A stretch of 64,000 bases of DNA from Microthyrium microscopicum (taxonomy: Eukaryota; Ascomycota; Dothideomycetes; Microthyriales; Microthyriaceae). The notes below the pieces were generated by a model. The model saw only the letters and a list, made by a program, of their open reading frames with translations, was not told where the DNA came from and did no database searches. A program made the position numbers and the translations under genes. The DNA is taken from positions 2,054,426 through 2,118,425 of the forward strand of contig MU004235.1 in assembly GCA_010405405.1 (NCBI GenBank). The letters run 5' to 3'. Positions 10,772 to 25,972 of this stretch are shown here, one piece after another. Each line of letters starts with the position of its first letter. The stretch's first letter is position 1.

Positions 10772-12263
10772 TCATATACCAGAAGTCGTAAAGTCATTAT
10801 TCCACAGCATCGTGTGCAAATTATTCTCGGAGACATCGACCACTTTCGGCGTTTCTGATAGACTCGCCATTGACACAGGGTACTGTAGACTCCTAGGAAT
10901 GGCGTTGTAAATTGGAACCACTCCAATCAACTGAGGAAAGTGAACGAAGAAATCAACCGAAAGAGCCCACGAATGAGCATCCTGAAATCTGTCGTTGAAC
11001 ATAGCAGAGAACTGATATTGTCCAGTGTTGTGGTCCATGGTCCAGATATCATTTAGTGAATCCGACCATAAAAATCGGACACTTTTCGAGAAAAACTTTG
11101 CGAATTTGTTGGGAGAGTACGTTGAGGGTGATAAGAGCATATGATCCCGGAGGTCAGGCCTCGGGTGATAATTAGTTCTAAAATGTCTCGTCTCCTGGCT
11201 GTTGGGTAACTTACCATACTAGGAAGTCTACGAGTACGGGGTGTTCTACCATGTTTACGGCTGGTCTACAGAATATTAGTCTTGACTTTTGGTTGCAGTA
11301 TTGACAAACGTACCGAGCTTCCATATAAGTCGGTATTACATCGCGGAGTTTATCGATATGCGTTTTGCGCTTTGGTTTGTTAGCATAAATCCAAGGCATT
11401 TCTGTCTCGTAACTCACAATCAGCTCGTTTCGGAGCGAGCGAAGGATGGCAAGCCTCGCAACAGGTCCGCATTGAAAGAAGAGATACTGATCAATCTGCT
11501 GAAAAAACTTCCAGCCAACATCTAGTGTATACATGGCTTCTACCTCTGACCAGCCATACAGGACCGCACGATTGACAATATCGGCGTCAAAGTGCGTGTC
11601 AAACGTGTCGTCTTTTCTAATCATCTCCAAAACTTGAAACATGGCTGCCTCCACGACTTCCCATGCCTTGAGACGTACGTGGGGCTTTTGGACGGCATTC
11701 TTCCGTGTATCTTTTGGTGTTGGAAGTATTGGTTCGGGGTCATTAGAATGGTGAATCTCAGCTACGCAGTGTATTTTTGGTACTGTAGACTCTGGGGGAT
11801 CTGGGTCTGAAGCATTGGTTGGAAGGATGACGGTTTCCGCTAAAGTACTTCCACTTTGACTCCGTATTTTTTCTGCTTCGTGTAAATGTTCAAAATTCCT
11901 AGGCCATTGTTGTCCCTCAGGCGATGGCTCCGCTAGGTATGTTCGACCAGGCTGTTCGTCGCTGCCAGAAAGATTTGGAGATGATGGGGCTTCAGTTGGG
12001 AACGTATGGCTAACGATTTTCTGTATGTTTCCTAGACTGGCCATCAATTCCTTATTGATCTGACGTTGCTGTTCCAGCTGATCCGACAATGATTTGACGC
12101 GATCATCTGCTTGTCCAACCAGTAGGGATTCGATAGTACTTTCGAGTTCTTCAATTCTTTTCTTGGTTCGAGCTCGAGAAGCGCGTTGAGCCTCTCTATC
12201 CGTTGTTCTCCGCCTTTCCTTACGGCTGTCCGGAGCCTGCTCCCGTGCAGCTTTTCCTTTCAT
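10772..12263 (-). CDS. bZIP transcription factor with DUF3425 domain
   Basis: Three exons, 12263-11314, 11265-11215 and 11159-10772, give about 462 residues. Introns 11266-11313 and 11160-11214 start GTACGT and GTAAGT and keep frame. The basic region is RRTTDREAQRASRARTKKR (about residues 18-36), followed by a leucine-zipper-like stretch (IEELESTIESLL..). The C-terminal half is a DUF3425 domain. Visible parts are FFQQIDQYLFFQCGPVARLA, the spliced segment EHPVLVDFLVWPDLRDHMLL, and WALSVDFFVHFPQLIGVVPI. This pairing is a common fungal-specific regulator type, nuclear and DNA-binding; targets cannot be inferred. An in-frame upstream ATG at 12368 would add 35 residues; I prefer 12263 because the basic region normally lies close to the N-terminus. 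Confidence 0.85.
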
Positions 12264-13070
12264 CGTGAAAGTGGAAGTTATTAGGATATATATTGTAGGC
12301 CCGAGATACTCTATAATACAGCTAGATTCGTATGACCTTGTACCAAGACTCGTCACTGGTAGTTCCACCTAGGAGTTGAAGAAGAGGATTGTAGTCAATT
12401 CAATCATCACATGGGAGGGACAAGCTTGACAGGGTACATATATTGGAAGAGACCAAGCTCATTTTCATGCACGAAACAATGCGGAGTAAGCTAGCCAGAA
12501 TTGTGGTAAGTTAACCGTTCGCTATGCTCGGCTCGGCTAGAATATCTCCACTTTTTGTGCCTTTTATATACATAATTTCTGGCTCTCAATCTACATATCT
12601 TAAGATTAATGCCAGAGTTGTGACTGGATTTGGACTGCTTATGCTTCAAAATCAGCCATAGAGCGCCATCCTTACTTTCACATACCATTGCGATCTTTTG
12701 GTCTATAACCACGATTTTCATTAGTAGCTGAAATCAATGGATGGGTGATGACCAAAACTTCCAGTGTCTTAGTAGCCGAAATTGGCTTTTTCTGTTGCGA
12801 TAGAGCCCTTGCTATCGGCCCGTCTTCCGCGCTTGGGAACATTCGCTAGCGCTCAAGGCATTTGAAAGCAGTTCAGTGTCTGATCGACTGTGTCCTATGA
12901 GATGTTTATCACGTCGTATTGGAGCATATTCGGTGCTAAAGATTTTGACACCTTTCGAAGTGCTGTGAAGTGCTAACACATCGAAGACGGTCATGAACTC
13001 TGTCATGACGAGTTCCATCAATAGGCTTTCGCAGCCTAAAGTACTCTAGAGTCAGAGTAGCTCTGATACT
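12264..13070. other. intergenic, bZIP promoter side
   Basis: About 800 bases upstream of the bZIP gene. Short frames occur (for example 12491-12721 and 12812-13021 on the minus strand) but have no family motif. An imperfect palindrome (GTACTCTAGAGTCAGAGTAG) sits near 13040. Confidence 0.35.
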
Positions 13071-14056
13071 TTAACTTTCTGTCCATACTAGCTCTCCATC
13101 AAAGTCGAATGGACAACCACCTGCTTTTGCCTCAGATGCATATGCACCCATGGCTTCCACATGGGCCAAAACACCCTTCGCAGACATATCAGCGAACTCT
13201 GTGGACCAACTTCTTCTGAGACATAACCGCGACTACCGAACTCTTCCCCAGCACTTAGTTTTCCGGACGAACCAGCGCAGGTGAAGCCGAGTCCACCAGT
13301 CTTGCTTCATATACCACGGTTCCAGTAGATAATCATCGCGATAGATCCGCCCATCTTTAGCAGGCTCCGTCAACGTCCGTCGATACCATCTAAGCAAACA
13401 CAAATATCCGATCGTCAACGCCCTCATCTTGAATCCAACGTCTACACTTACCCTCACCGCCGGTGGCGCAGATTCCCTCTAATCCCCATCCTCAACCCAA
13501 CCTCCTCCAAAACACCCACCTCGCCACCTTCTCCATCCTCGTCAGCTTCCGCCATCCCCAAACCTCAATGAACCGAATCGGCTCCAGCACAAAGACACCC
13601 AACGTGAACACCATCAGTTCACTTTCGCCACACAATCCGCCAGCGCTCGCTCTCCATATCGCCGGCGAGGATCTCGGAGGGGAAGAAGGCAGTGTCTTCG
13701 GTGCGGCGGCCGACGCGCGTGGGCGAGGAGAGTTGGGCGGTAGCGCAGAGAGAGGCGTGCCGCCGGCTATAGCGAAGGTGCGGATCAAGGCCCTTTAGGT
13801 GGAGAAGCCGGTTGGTAGGGGTGTTCGTCGATCATGTGGAGTTTGGCGATGGCATGGGCGGTTTGGGGGGTCATGGTGGGGGCCGGCGAGGTAGGTGATG
13901 TGTTTGGATTCGAGGGCGTGGAGACGACGGAAGCGGAGAGGTAGAGGATGAAGGAGATGGCGAAGAATTTGGGCAGGGAGAGAGGTTGGTGAGCGTCTGG
14001 CGAGAGATATTGGTAGCGCCATGATGTTTGTGGTGAGATGGGAAGTAGGTCGACAT
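13071..14056 (-). pseudogene. broken multi-exon gene relic, family uncertain
   Basis: Several protein-like segments on the minus strand follow one another but in different frames. In order they are a hydrophobic N-terminal piece (LPKFFAISFILYLSASVVST, about 13970-13910), then LIRTFAIAGGTPLSALPPNS (about 13790-13730), then GVFVLEPIRFIEVWGWRKLT and MEKVARWVFWRRLG (about 13590-13490). These are followed by a likely intron (GTAAGT at about 13452 to TTGCTTAG at about 13396), then GRIYRDDYLLEPWYMKQDWW (about 13360-13300). The tail is GSRGYVSEEVGP and, in a shifted frame, AKAGGCPFDFDGELVWTES with a stop at 13071. Frames do not join through the TGA after WRRLG, nor near 13205. The middle piece weakly recalls DUF2236/MpaB-type oxygenases, a guess only. 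The relic is GC-rich compared with its surroundings. Confidence 0.4.
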
Positions 14057-15285
14057 TCTTTTAGCTACATTATGATTGAGGAATCATGTTGGGAGTATAT
14101 GCTGCCGCGTATTATGTTGTGAAATCATGGTCTGTCATTGTTGGTGACTGCGTTGTGGTTGCGATGTCGTGAGGTTGACATCGGATGCGGCTTGTCATCC
14201 AAGCTGACAATCCATGTTATTTGGAGTTGAGCTTGGTGCATACTGTATCAAGACATTATATCATCGATCTCCAGCTTGAAGATGAAATATATTAGAGCTG
14301 GATTTGTAAGAATGTATAGCTTTGGTTTGCCAGAACTTGATGGTATCAAGATCAACTTCTGGGGTGAAGCCAGACACAATGTATAATGATGCACCGTAAT
14401 AAGAGCGTGCCAGTGTAATGGAATCAACTATATTCTTGACAGCTTCGGCCTCTATGAAACGATATTGATAGAGTAGGAGTATACTCTGATAGTAGGGGTA
14501 CCTTGAGTATGATGGCCAAGAATGCCTCCAGCTCACCTGGCTATCTTCAAAGAAGATACACAAACATCTGACTCTGTAGACGGCATTTCGTTCAGACGCA
14601 TGGTCAAGGAGTTGCAGTATGATTTGGAATATGAACCTGACATGCGTTGCTGCTGTTTACTCCACTGCGCCGTGCTCTGCTTTGACGTGGTAAATCAGCG
14701 GTCACTGCTGTGGAATGCCACCAAGGACCTCAAGCTGGCAGTAAAGTCGACTGGTTTGTGACTTGAAACAGGGTGCTAGAATTTTTAAGCCATTAGACAT
14801 TGCAAGGGAGCCTCTTTGACCGCAACAGGACCTGTGTTTTCTGTGTTGACGAGGACTGTTGTCACAGCCTCCAGCAGCGTGCAAGTCAAGATGACCATGG
14901 CTAGAGACACGGCTTTAACACAAAGAAAAATTCAAATGATGCAGGCTGCGTCAGCATGCCTTTAAGCTGTATGAGATGCATAATAATGAGCAGGGGAAAA
15001 CAACCTTGGAAGAGCTTGTGATGGAGATTGAGAAGGTTGGCACATGGAGACTGGAGTCAAAAAGCACTGAGGTCAAGCTGCAGTTGCCGGCCTCGACCCC
15101 TCAGCCTCAACACCAACAAATCCTGATCTACAAAGCCTCCTTTCCTCTCCTACATACTCGTATATATATCTTATCCTTTCTTACTCATCTTTCCGGAGCA
15201 TTGTTCTTTTCATTACGACTGATATATTGCCATATTCACCCAACAATCTCAGTTGGCGCAATAGCCGAGCCAAATCACCGCCAAC
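14057..15285. other. intergenic, no supported gene
   Basis: About 1.2 kb. Two short frames (14261-14563 minus, 14522-14761 plus) lack family motifs and plausible partners. The last ~200 bases are C/T-rich and form the likely promoter and leader of the next gene. Confidence 0.4.
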
Positions 15286-15813
15286 ATGTGCCTCATCAAG
15301 GTCAAGAAGGAAGAAGAAGAATACGACATTCCCTACCGTCGACGCGAACGCTATACACACCGCGAACGAGTTTCCGTCCACTCCCCAAGACACTCAGTCC
15401 AAATAATCCAGCCCGCACCACCACCTCCTCCACCTCCACCGCCTGCGCTCCCTCAACCGCAACCAGCCCCGGTCTTTGTCGAACCAAAGCCCAAGCCAAA
15501 GCCACCTCCTCCACCACCGGATGCGCAATACGTCCAAGTCAGTCCGCGAAGCAGTAGCGAGTCTGACCGACCACCGCCTCGCGATGATTACAGATACGAG
15601 CGACGCGAAGTGCGGTATGAGCGCGATTATAGTCCAGAACCAGACCGCTTCCACGAATTTCGCTACGTGAATGCGCCAGAGCCCATAGAGCCACCTCCAC
15701 GCAGACAGCGAAGCGTGTCAAGACAGCGGCGACGAAGTCGCAGTCGGTCAAGACAGCCGGATTACTATGAGGATGATATCAAGGTCAAGGTGACAAGGCG
15801 ACCTGAATATTAG
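15286..15813 (+). CDS. small Pro-rich, Arg-rich low-complexity protein
   Basis: A single exon of 175 residues starting MCLIKVKKEEEEYDIPYRRR. It has a polyproline core (PAPPPPPPPPPALPQPQ and KPKPKPPPPPP) and charged stretches rich in Arg/Glu/Tyr (RYERREVRYERDYSPEP). The C-terminal part is SR-like (RQRSVSRQRRRSRSRSR). No folded domain is visible, so it is probably disordered. Polyproline could bind SH3, WW or profilin partners, and the SR-like tail could bind RNA or be phosphorylated; both are inference. The ATG follows a typical C-rich leader ending CCGCCAACATG. The minus-strand frames in this region are shadows of the repeats. Confidence 0.7.
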   Translation: MCLIKVKKEEEEYDIPYRRRERYTHRERVSVHSPRHSVQIIQPAPPPPPPPPPALPQPQPAPVFVEPKPKPKPPPPPPDAQYVQVSPRSSSESDRPPPRDDYRYERREVRYERDYSPEPDRFHEFRYVNAPEPIEPPPRRQRSVSRQRRRSRSRSRQPDYYEDDIKVKVTRRPEY

Positions 15814-16422
15814 ATCCTGTGGATACGAGCAGCATTCATATGGCGATGGATTATGTGTAATGATGAAGATATGACTGAGTGGATATATGATTTATACATG
15901 CAGCGCTGAAATGTATATTTCTCTCTTACAATAAATGGGGTGTGCCTGAAGTCTTGAAGATCATCTCAAATCCTTGCGGTGAAGATCTGCTTACATCGCA
16001 TAACAGGTACATAGTAGCCTTGGAAAGCAAAAGGAGCCTCAACAGTACACAGTGAAGCTTTTGAAATTCTGTTGTATCAACACTTGCTTCAGGGAGAAAT
16101 CGAGACTTTGGATATGGTAAAATGATGCTTAGAGGCCTCCAATGTGTTGTCCAATTAGGCAGTGGTAGAATCAAATGCTCGTGCCTGACATTTTTCAGCT
16201 GCCAGTCCAGTCCAACATTTTGATCTCAGATCCAACTGCAAGTTCCCCCACCAGTAACCTCACACCACTTCCTTTGCTCCCAGCTACTCTACCTATACAA
16301 TACCATATCCTTCACTAGTACCTTTGTTGGTATAGAATGTCTCTTCTTCAATCTAGTGATACTGACCAGCCTAAACTCCTCCTCTCCCTCCATCCACCGA
16401 CAACATCGTCACCGCCGACGTC
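15814..16422. other. intergenic, promoter of the phosphoinositide phosphatase gene
   Basis: About 600 bases. The first ~120 bases are AT-rich 3' sequence and the last ~120 are C/T-rich leader. No coding frame of note. Confidence 0.4.
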
Positions 16423-19400
16423 ATGGCTACACCAGGCGTGAGAGTACTCATACGAGAGTCTCCCCGTTCCATTGCGCTCGCCTCTTCCTCACACGCACTC
16501 GTCCTCAAAAATAGTGGCGGCAGTCCACCCCATAATGGCGGCTTCTCTTCAGGCAACACAAGTGCTGGAGATCTGGGCAGCGCCCCATTAGCTACTTCAC
16601 CACGATGCATTGCTGAGTTTGGGCCAGCAGAAGACTTCGACTTGGATTATTGGCGACAGCTAGGCTTCAAGCAAGTCTATGGCACACTTGGACTCGTTAC
16701 GATCAACAATGAAGTTTTTCTGTGTGTAGTCGACTCCGCCGTACGAGCAGCTGAAGTGCGCCCAGGCGAAACTGTCCAGAAAATCAACAGCGTCGAATTT
16801 CACTGCCTGACGAGTGCCAAATATGACCACCTTCTCAATGACACGGTCAATCCATGGCCAACCGACGATGTTGACGAAGCAGGCTACGATATCGCGCACC
16901 CACGTTCCGAAACCGAACCTGAACATCCGTGTCTTGCGCTCAAGAAACTGCTTAGCAGTGGAACCTTCTTCTACTCTGCCGACTTTGACCTTACAAGGCG
17001 TTTGCAAAAGCGCGTTACCGATGACGAACCCTCAATCGCAATCGACAGTCTCGACGCAGGCTTTCTCTGGAATTCATACATGATCCAACCACTAGTAGAC
17101 TTTCGCGCTCGATTGTCTAGGCACGAAAAGGATGCGCTCGATGGGTCTAGAATACTCACATCCGCCATTCGAGGCTTCTGTACCACTATGACAGTGCCTT
17201 GGTCATCTTCTCCCTTTCAAACCGGTCGATCGGGAATGCCTTCAGCGCTTACAATCATATCAAGACTATCATGTCGCAGAGCCGGAACCAGATTCAATGC
17301 ACGTGGGATTGATGATGATGGCAATGTCGCAAATTTTGTCGAATCAGAAACCGTATTTTGGAGCGCTTCTGGCTTGTGTTTTTCCTATGCCCAAATCCGT
17401 GGCAGTGTACCAATATTCTGGGAGCAAGCGACGGGACTTTTACCAGGCCAACAAAAGATTACGATATCGCGATCACCTCAAGCCACACAGCCAGCTTTTG
17501 ACAAACATTTTGAACAATTGGAAAGATCATATGGTGCCGTTCACGTAGTCAATCTATTGAGTGCTGAAAAATCATCTGAAATACAAATTAGCAACCTTTA
17601 TCGCCAACATATTGAAAACAGTCCCTTGAATACTGTCTCTAAAGGAGATCAATATGATCACAAACTTTTACGAGAAACCGAATATGATTTCCATGCCGAA
17701 ACAAGAGGACCGAGTGGTTACGAAGCAGCCAGTGGGATTCAGCAATACATTCAACAGTCTGCAGATGGTTTTGTTTTCTTTTTATCAGATGAGAAGGAGG
17801 CTGTTGATAATGCTGGCCACATTACATGGAAAAGCACCCCAATTTTACAACAAGATGGAATCTTCAGAACCAACTGTCTGGACTGTCTGGACCGGACCAA
17901 TCTCATTCAAACAATACTCAGTCAAATGGCTTTGAAATCATTCTTTGTTCAAAGGCGAGAAACCGGTACTGCCGATTTCTGGTCTAGACATCGAACTATC
18001 TGGGCAGATAATGGAGATACCCTATCAAGAATCTATGCAGGTACTGGAGCATTAAAGTCGTCATTTACAAGACACGGAAAGATGTCTTTAGGCGGCGTGT
18101 TATCAGATGCACGAAAGAGTGCTACAAGATTATACATCAACAACTTTGCCGATAAAGGCCGACAAAATACCATTGATTTACTACTTGGTAGACTCATGGG
18201 TCAACAACCAGTCCATCTTCATGATCCAGTCAATGATTGGGTACAGGCCGAGCTTCGACGTCGTGCATCAGAATATACTTCAAGCAAAGAAATCCACATC
18301 ATGGTAGCTACTTTCAATCTGAATGGTAAGAATCGTCCTACGAAAGAGGATCTGTCCGCTTGGCTATGCCCTCCGGTAGACTCGTCTCAACGAAACCCAG
18401 AGATCATTGCAGTTGGATTCCAAGAGATTGTTGAGCTTAGTCCTCAACAAATCATGTCAACTGATCCATATCCACGACAGGCTTGGGAGAATGCTGTAAA
18501 GGATACTCTAAATCAAAATGCGGCACAATTTCAAGAAGAAGAATATGTATTGCTGAGAGGAGGTCAACTAGTGGGAGCATCTCTCTCCCTCTTTGTCCGA
18601 GTCAGTGTTCTGCCTTATATTAAGAATGTTGAAGGCAGCATCAAAAAGGTAAAGTCTATGTCTCGAGCTCGTACGCAGCCACTAATATGAATAGACTGGT
18701 CTCTCCGGCATGGCTGGAAATAAAGGTGCCGTTGCTATCCGTATAGATTATGCCAGTACTTCACTCTGCTTTGTCACGGCTCATCTGGCGGCTGGCTTTG
18801 CAAATTACGATGAACGTAATCGAGACTACAAAACCATCTCTCAAGGACTTCGTTTCCAACGAAACCGAACAATTGACGATCACGAGAACGTTATATGGCT
18901 TGGAGACTTCAACTATCGCATCGGACTACCCAATGATCGTGTCCGCCAACTGATCAACGAAGGAGACCTAGAAACTCTCTATGCCAACGACCAACTGAAT
19001 ATCCAGATGACACATGGCAACGTCTTCCGCCATTACGACGAGGCTAGAATCGCCTTCAACCCAACTTACAAATTCGACAATGGCACCGATACCTACGACA
19101 CCAGCGACAAGTCTCGCGTGCCTGCTTGGACGGATCGCGTCCTTCGCAAAGGCGACAATCTCAAACAAATCAACTACAACATTGCACCCCTTCGCTTCTC
19201 TGACCATCGACCAGTTTACGCTACCTTCAGCTGCACCATCAGCGTCATCAACGAATCCATCCGCGACACACTCATGGGCGACCTCTTCCGCCGCCGTCGC
19301 CTGTCTACCCACCCCACATCCTCCTTTGCCGAAGAAGATCTTCTCTCCGACATCACTACCGACTCAGCACCCAACGCCAAGCCCATAGACTCATCCCTTC

Positions 19401-20041
19401 CACCACCCTCTTCCAACCGTCGTAAATGGTGGCTCGACAATGGCGTCCCCGCCCGCGTTGACCTCAAAGCTTTAAACATCAACCCACAAACCAATAGCGG
19501 ATCGAATCCTTTCCCTGATGAATCCGAATGGGTCAAAATAGACCGCGACATTCCAGAACCCCCTCCACCCCGCCGCGGCGGTCAATCAACACCCTCCGTT
19601 CGCCGCAAAGAAATCCCACCCGTCAAGCTCCCACCAATCAACCTTCCACCAAATCTACCCCGCCGCCTATCAACAGCATCAACTTCCTCGACGCGTGAAA
19701 AGCCTCCGGTTCGTGCGAAACCTAAGAGTTTGAGCTCAGGACCGGTGTCACCGATATCAAACTCAAGGCCGGGGAGCATGGCTTCGTTCACGCCTACTGG
19801 TACCCCTAATGGGCCTCCCAGTGTGCCGCCACCACGACGATCGCGCGCTAGTGTGATAGACTCGATGACACCAAGTCCGAGTCCCCCGGTGTCAATCCCA
19901 GCAGGATCAAAGCCACCGGTTCCACAAAAGAAGCCTAGTTTGATTGCGGCGCGGTCGCCGAGTTATGCGAATCTGATGGAGGAGCATGACGGAGAGATGG
20001 ATGGGTTGAAGGATTGGGAGGTTTTGAGGCCGATGCGGTAA
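16423..20041 (+). CDS. synaptojanin-like inositol polyphosphate 5-phosphatase (Inp51/52/53 family)
   Basis: Two exons, 16423-18648 and 18695-20041, give about 1190 residues. The 46-nt intron (18649-18694) falls inside the 5-phosphatase fold and splices to KTGLSGMAGNKGAV. The N-terminal half is a Sac1-type phosphatase domain; its active-site motif RTNCLDCLDRTN is intact, with the catalytic Cys at about residue 485. A type II 5-phosphatase domain follows (MVATFNLNGKN; WLGDFNYRI at about 810; PAWTDRVL at about 885; SDHRPVYATF at about 911). The last ~230 residues are Pro/Ser-rich (PPPRRGGQS, SVPPPRRSRAS, PPVPQKKPS), suited to SH3 binding. The family dephosphorylates PI(4,5)P2 and other phosphoinositides at the plasma membrane and endosomes, linking them to endocytosis and actin. 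Which of the three yeast paralogues it matches cannot be settled here. Confidence 0.95.
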
Positions 20042-20191
20042 ACTTTGTGAGAAGAGTAGGGCGCGTGGTTACTCGTAAGATTATGGTGTCCTCGTCTGTA
20101 GGTGGTTGTGGTGACTGTAGAAAATGTAGATTACGGTATGTTGGATACTCCAAATCAAGACGTTATGAGCCATACTGATTTGTTTGACTTG

Positions 20192-20458
20192 TCAACCAGC
20201 ACGATGTCGATCTGATAGAGCTATAGGTGATGCATCAAGAGCGTGCTCCAATGTTGCTTCCGTCTCAGCCTCCGTTTTCTGTGCTTCACCTGATGCTCTC
20301 TGGGCCTTACTTTTTTTGTATAGATATACGTCCAAAGGAAGAGTCAGTATGTAGATCTGTACGAATAATTTGAAGGTTACTCCGTGAAAGAAGCCTTTTG
20401 TTGGACCTGATTGTGCATGGCGGAGTTTTACCTTGGGGCCTTGGGCTGGTTGATTCAC
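20192..20458 (-). CDS. small single-span membrane protein, hypothetical
   Basis: An 88-residue frame with one membrane span (FKLFVQIYILTLPLDVYLYK) followed by a charged, Ala/Glu-rich tail (SKAQRASGEAQKTEAETEAT). The preceding segment PTKGFFHGVTFK is basic. A second frame overlaps it on the same strand (start 20558), so the true first exon and start are uncertain. It lies tail-to-tail with the phosphatase gene, and its upstream side faces RPB6. No family recognised; the hydrophobic span and the charged tail make it more convincing than a chance frame. Confidence 0.4.
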   Translation of the reverse strand: MNQPAQGPKVKLRHAQSGPTKGFFHGVTFKLFVQIYILTLPLDVYLYKKSKAQRASGEAQKTEAETEATLEHALDASPIALSDRHRAG

Positions 20459-20904
20459 ACGGCGATTGCTGTTGCGAGTGGTTTGAACCAGGTGTCATTC
20501 TTGGCACGGGGATTTTTTGCCGGAAAGATCTTGGTATTGAAAATCTGAGCATCTTCATTGAAATGACGAATGAGGTGAATGTAAGGTTGATGCAGCTGGC
20601 GAGGAAATAAGTTGGAAGCTACGGGAATCGCGACCTGGCATCCTCAATACATAAAAACCGGCGCTTAGCGCGCTTAAAGAATAAACCTTAAGTGACTCTA
20701 CGCGTCTAAATTTTTGATGGTGTTTATGAGCACCACCTCCAAAGCTCTCATCGCATTCTTTCCTCACCACTTCTTCCTACAACCACCATCCTCCACCTAA
20801 CTGCGCATTTCACACCATACTTTTACCCCCGCAACGCTCAAACACACTGGTCGCAAACACAAACACATAACACTTAAACCACCTACACTCCCTTCATCCA
20901 CAAG
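20459..20904. other. bidirectional promoter region before RPB6
   Basis: About 450 bases between a leftward small gene and the rightward RPB6 gene. The RPB6-proximal part is C/A-rich leader (CTAACTGCGCATTTCACACC). No additional gene is supported. Confidence 0.4.
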
Positions 20905-21547
20905 ATGTCCGACTATGGCGACGACGGTAATGAGCGATAGTAAGTTCTCCTCATCATTCCACTCACCATAGCACCCAGCGCAATCTCCAGCATCATGCCC
21001 TCCTTCATCGTCACCAAACCTCTCATGCGCAAGCAATATAAAACCACTGACACACCTACTAGCGATGAGCCCATGGACGACGTGCTCGAAGACGAAGATG
21101 ACGATCTCCAAGAACTCGACGACGGCTACGGCGTAGACGATGCCGAAGACGGCGATGTCGCAGATGACCTAGGCGACCAAGTCGAAGGCGACAATGTCGT
21201 CAACATTGGTGACAAGCCAACCGGTGGCGCAAAGGGTCCCAAAAGCCAAAGAATTCCAAAAGAAAAGCGGACGACTACACCGTTCATGACGAAATATGAG
21301 AAGGCTCGGGTGCTGGGTACGCGCGCGCTGCAGATTAGTATGAATGCGCCGATTATGGTGGATACGGAGACTGAGACGGATCCGTTGATGATTGCGATCA
21401 AGGAGCTCAAGGCGAATAAGATTCCGTTGGTGGTGCGGCGGTATTTGCCAGATGGATGGTGAGTTTGCATATTCTACACGTTGTGACTGTTTTGCTGACG
21501 GTGGGTTTAGCTACGAGGATTGGACTTGTGAAGAGCTTCTGCAGTAG
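20905..21547 (+). CDS. RPB6: RNA polymerase subunit Rpb6 (ABC23), shared by Pol I, II and III
   Basis: Three exons, 20905-20939, 20991-21458 and 21511-21547, give about 179 residues. The first intron (20940-20990, GTAAGT to CTCCAG) and second (21459-21510, GTGAGT to TTTAG) both keep frame. The N-terminus is acidic ([15 protein letters not shown]), as in yeast. The conserved core is intact: [59 protein letters not shown], and the ending [14 protein letters not shown] after splicing. Rpb6 stabilises the clamp and helps assemble all three nuclear polymerases. The acceptor of intron 1 has two neighbours (about 20971 and 20983) that would change only the disordered N-terminus. Confidence 0.93.
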
Positions 21548-23434
21548 GATTAAGGTGCTCTCACTTATTTCTATCGGAATAGTATTGCCTAGGGAAGATC
21601 ATGATTATGAGCATTTGTCGGCGTTTGAAGTTTGTAATGGATTACATGGAAAAAGCGATGGGATTTTGATATTGGTTCCCATAGCTTTTGATTCGGACAT
21701 CATGAGATCCTGACTTGGTCGATAGAAACCAAGGCTTTCAAACCATCAACAACCACATTTGACCTCGCTTCCCTCGCAAGGCTGTGAACTCATATCATAG
21801 GTCCATCTACCAACCCATAAAATAAATCCACCCCACGTGCAAAAGCAGCTTCTTTCTCAAAGATGACATCAGACGCCACAAAGTACAAGCGAAGTATCAG
21901 CTGTCGGGCGCTACATAACAAACCTCACCGTCACGATAAGACGAGCAACCAAACAAGCTCCCTATATAATTTAATCAAACAGTGTACTGAATAATTACAG
22001 TAACAGACGGTGAAATTAGCGGTAGTAGCTTCAAGTTCCCAAAGCACACCGAGGTTGTCTCCTCCAAAGCATAGCAGTTGTCCAGCCAATGCAACATACA
22101 AGTGGCGGTCAACACGCAACAGACACACCACTCGCAAAGAAAAAGCTCCTATGCAGGGTCCTTGATCTTTCACCGCGAACTACCTGGGTGGTACTAGGTG
22201 TATGGAAAGAAAAAACCATTCGTTGCATAAGTTAGTGTGTTGAGGCTGTGCATGAAGAACTTGAACCCCAGATGTGGATCATTGGATGATTGGCAGGGCT
22301 TGCAGGCGGGTTTGAACTTTGCAGGCTTCGTGGGCTGCTTCTGGCCCAGACAGAGGAGTGAAGTTGGCCCACGTTGACTGATTTATTTCAGCCTCTTTGC
22401 CTTTGCAGAAGAGCTGGCTGCATGGACTGCATGGTGAGTTGGTGATAGCTTTTGAGTTGCATGTAGACTTCATAAGCTTTGAGGAAAATTGCGATCTTGC
22501 TTGCCAAATGTGACACCAGAAACATTGGAAATGAAGTCTTTTGACTGGAAAGAATATCAATTTATTGACCACCGAAGTTGCGACCATGGTGTTTCGACAA
22601 GACTATTGGACAGTGTAAAGATATTTTTGGATCTTGTGGTTGGATTTGATGTGTGAAGTAGGTTAATTTACCCGACCAACGATCACTATAGCTTGTATGG
22701 CGGTGGCTCAGTTGATGTCAATGCTTGATCTATCATTTTGATGTGGTAGAAGCAAGGAATGATTGAGTTGCACCTGGGATCAAGCCGTGGAAGGAAGGAT
22801 GTGGCAGATTGGTATGAGATCATTCAGAAAACGTCCTCGTGCCTGGAGTCTTGGAAATTGTTGCTTCTTTACCAAGTACAAGAGAGGTCCTCACGGCCTG
22901 GTCCTTTAGAATTTCCGTAAAGAGATTTAGTTGGACCAGAACAAGTGATGAAACAGGGACAAGTATGAATTGGGTAGTGATGAACTTTGCAGTTGAGCAT
23001 ATCCTCGTCTCCCAAACACCCTAGCACATTCTGGGCCATTGACGAGGCTGTAAGCCCAATGATTAAGCTCCTTGAGTCCATTTGATTCGTAAAGGGCCCC
23101 TGAAATACTCGTATCGATAGTAATTAGAGAGCTTATGAGCAAAGAGATAGACCCACCTGGGCACTCGGTCAAAAAAACAGCTCTTCAAAGTTCAGCTCCT
23201 GCTCACGGCCATCACAACCGTTGCCTTCAATTGCTCCACCACCACTTACTTCACTTCAACCTCTTCCTCTTCGTCTCCTTCTCTTTTCTGTGCAACTTTT
23301 GACAATCCGACTTCAGCCCCAACTGCCAATTGCTATAAAACTACCTCGTTCCCACCTTACTCGCTTGTCATCTGCTCATTCTGCTTCTCCTGATCCCTCT
23401 CTGTTGCTGACCGCCCCACCTTACACAACACACA
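21548..23434. other. long intergenic region between RPB6 and GFA1
   Basis: About 1.9 kb with no supported gene. Short frames on both strands (for example 22279-22587 and 22839-23081) lack motifs. The final ~220 bases are C/T-rich (CACCACTTACTTCACTTC) and look like the GFA1 promoter and leader. Long upstream regions suit regulated cell-wall genes, which is inference. Confidence 0.4.

Positions 23435-25972
<2,538 letters not shown>

Noticed and set aside
21548-23434. Extra genes between RPB6 and GFA1
   Set aside because: Only short motif-less frames with no consistent splicing.
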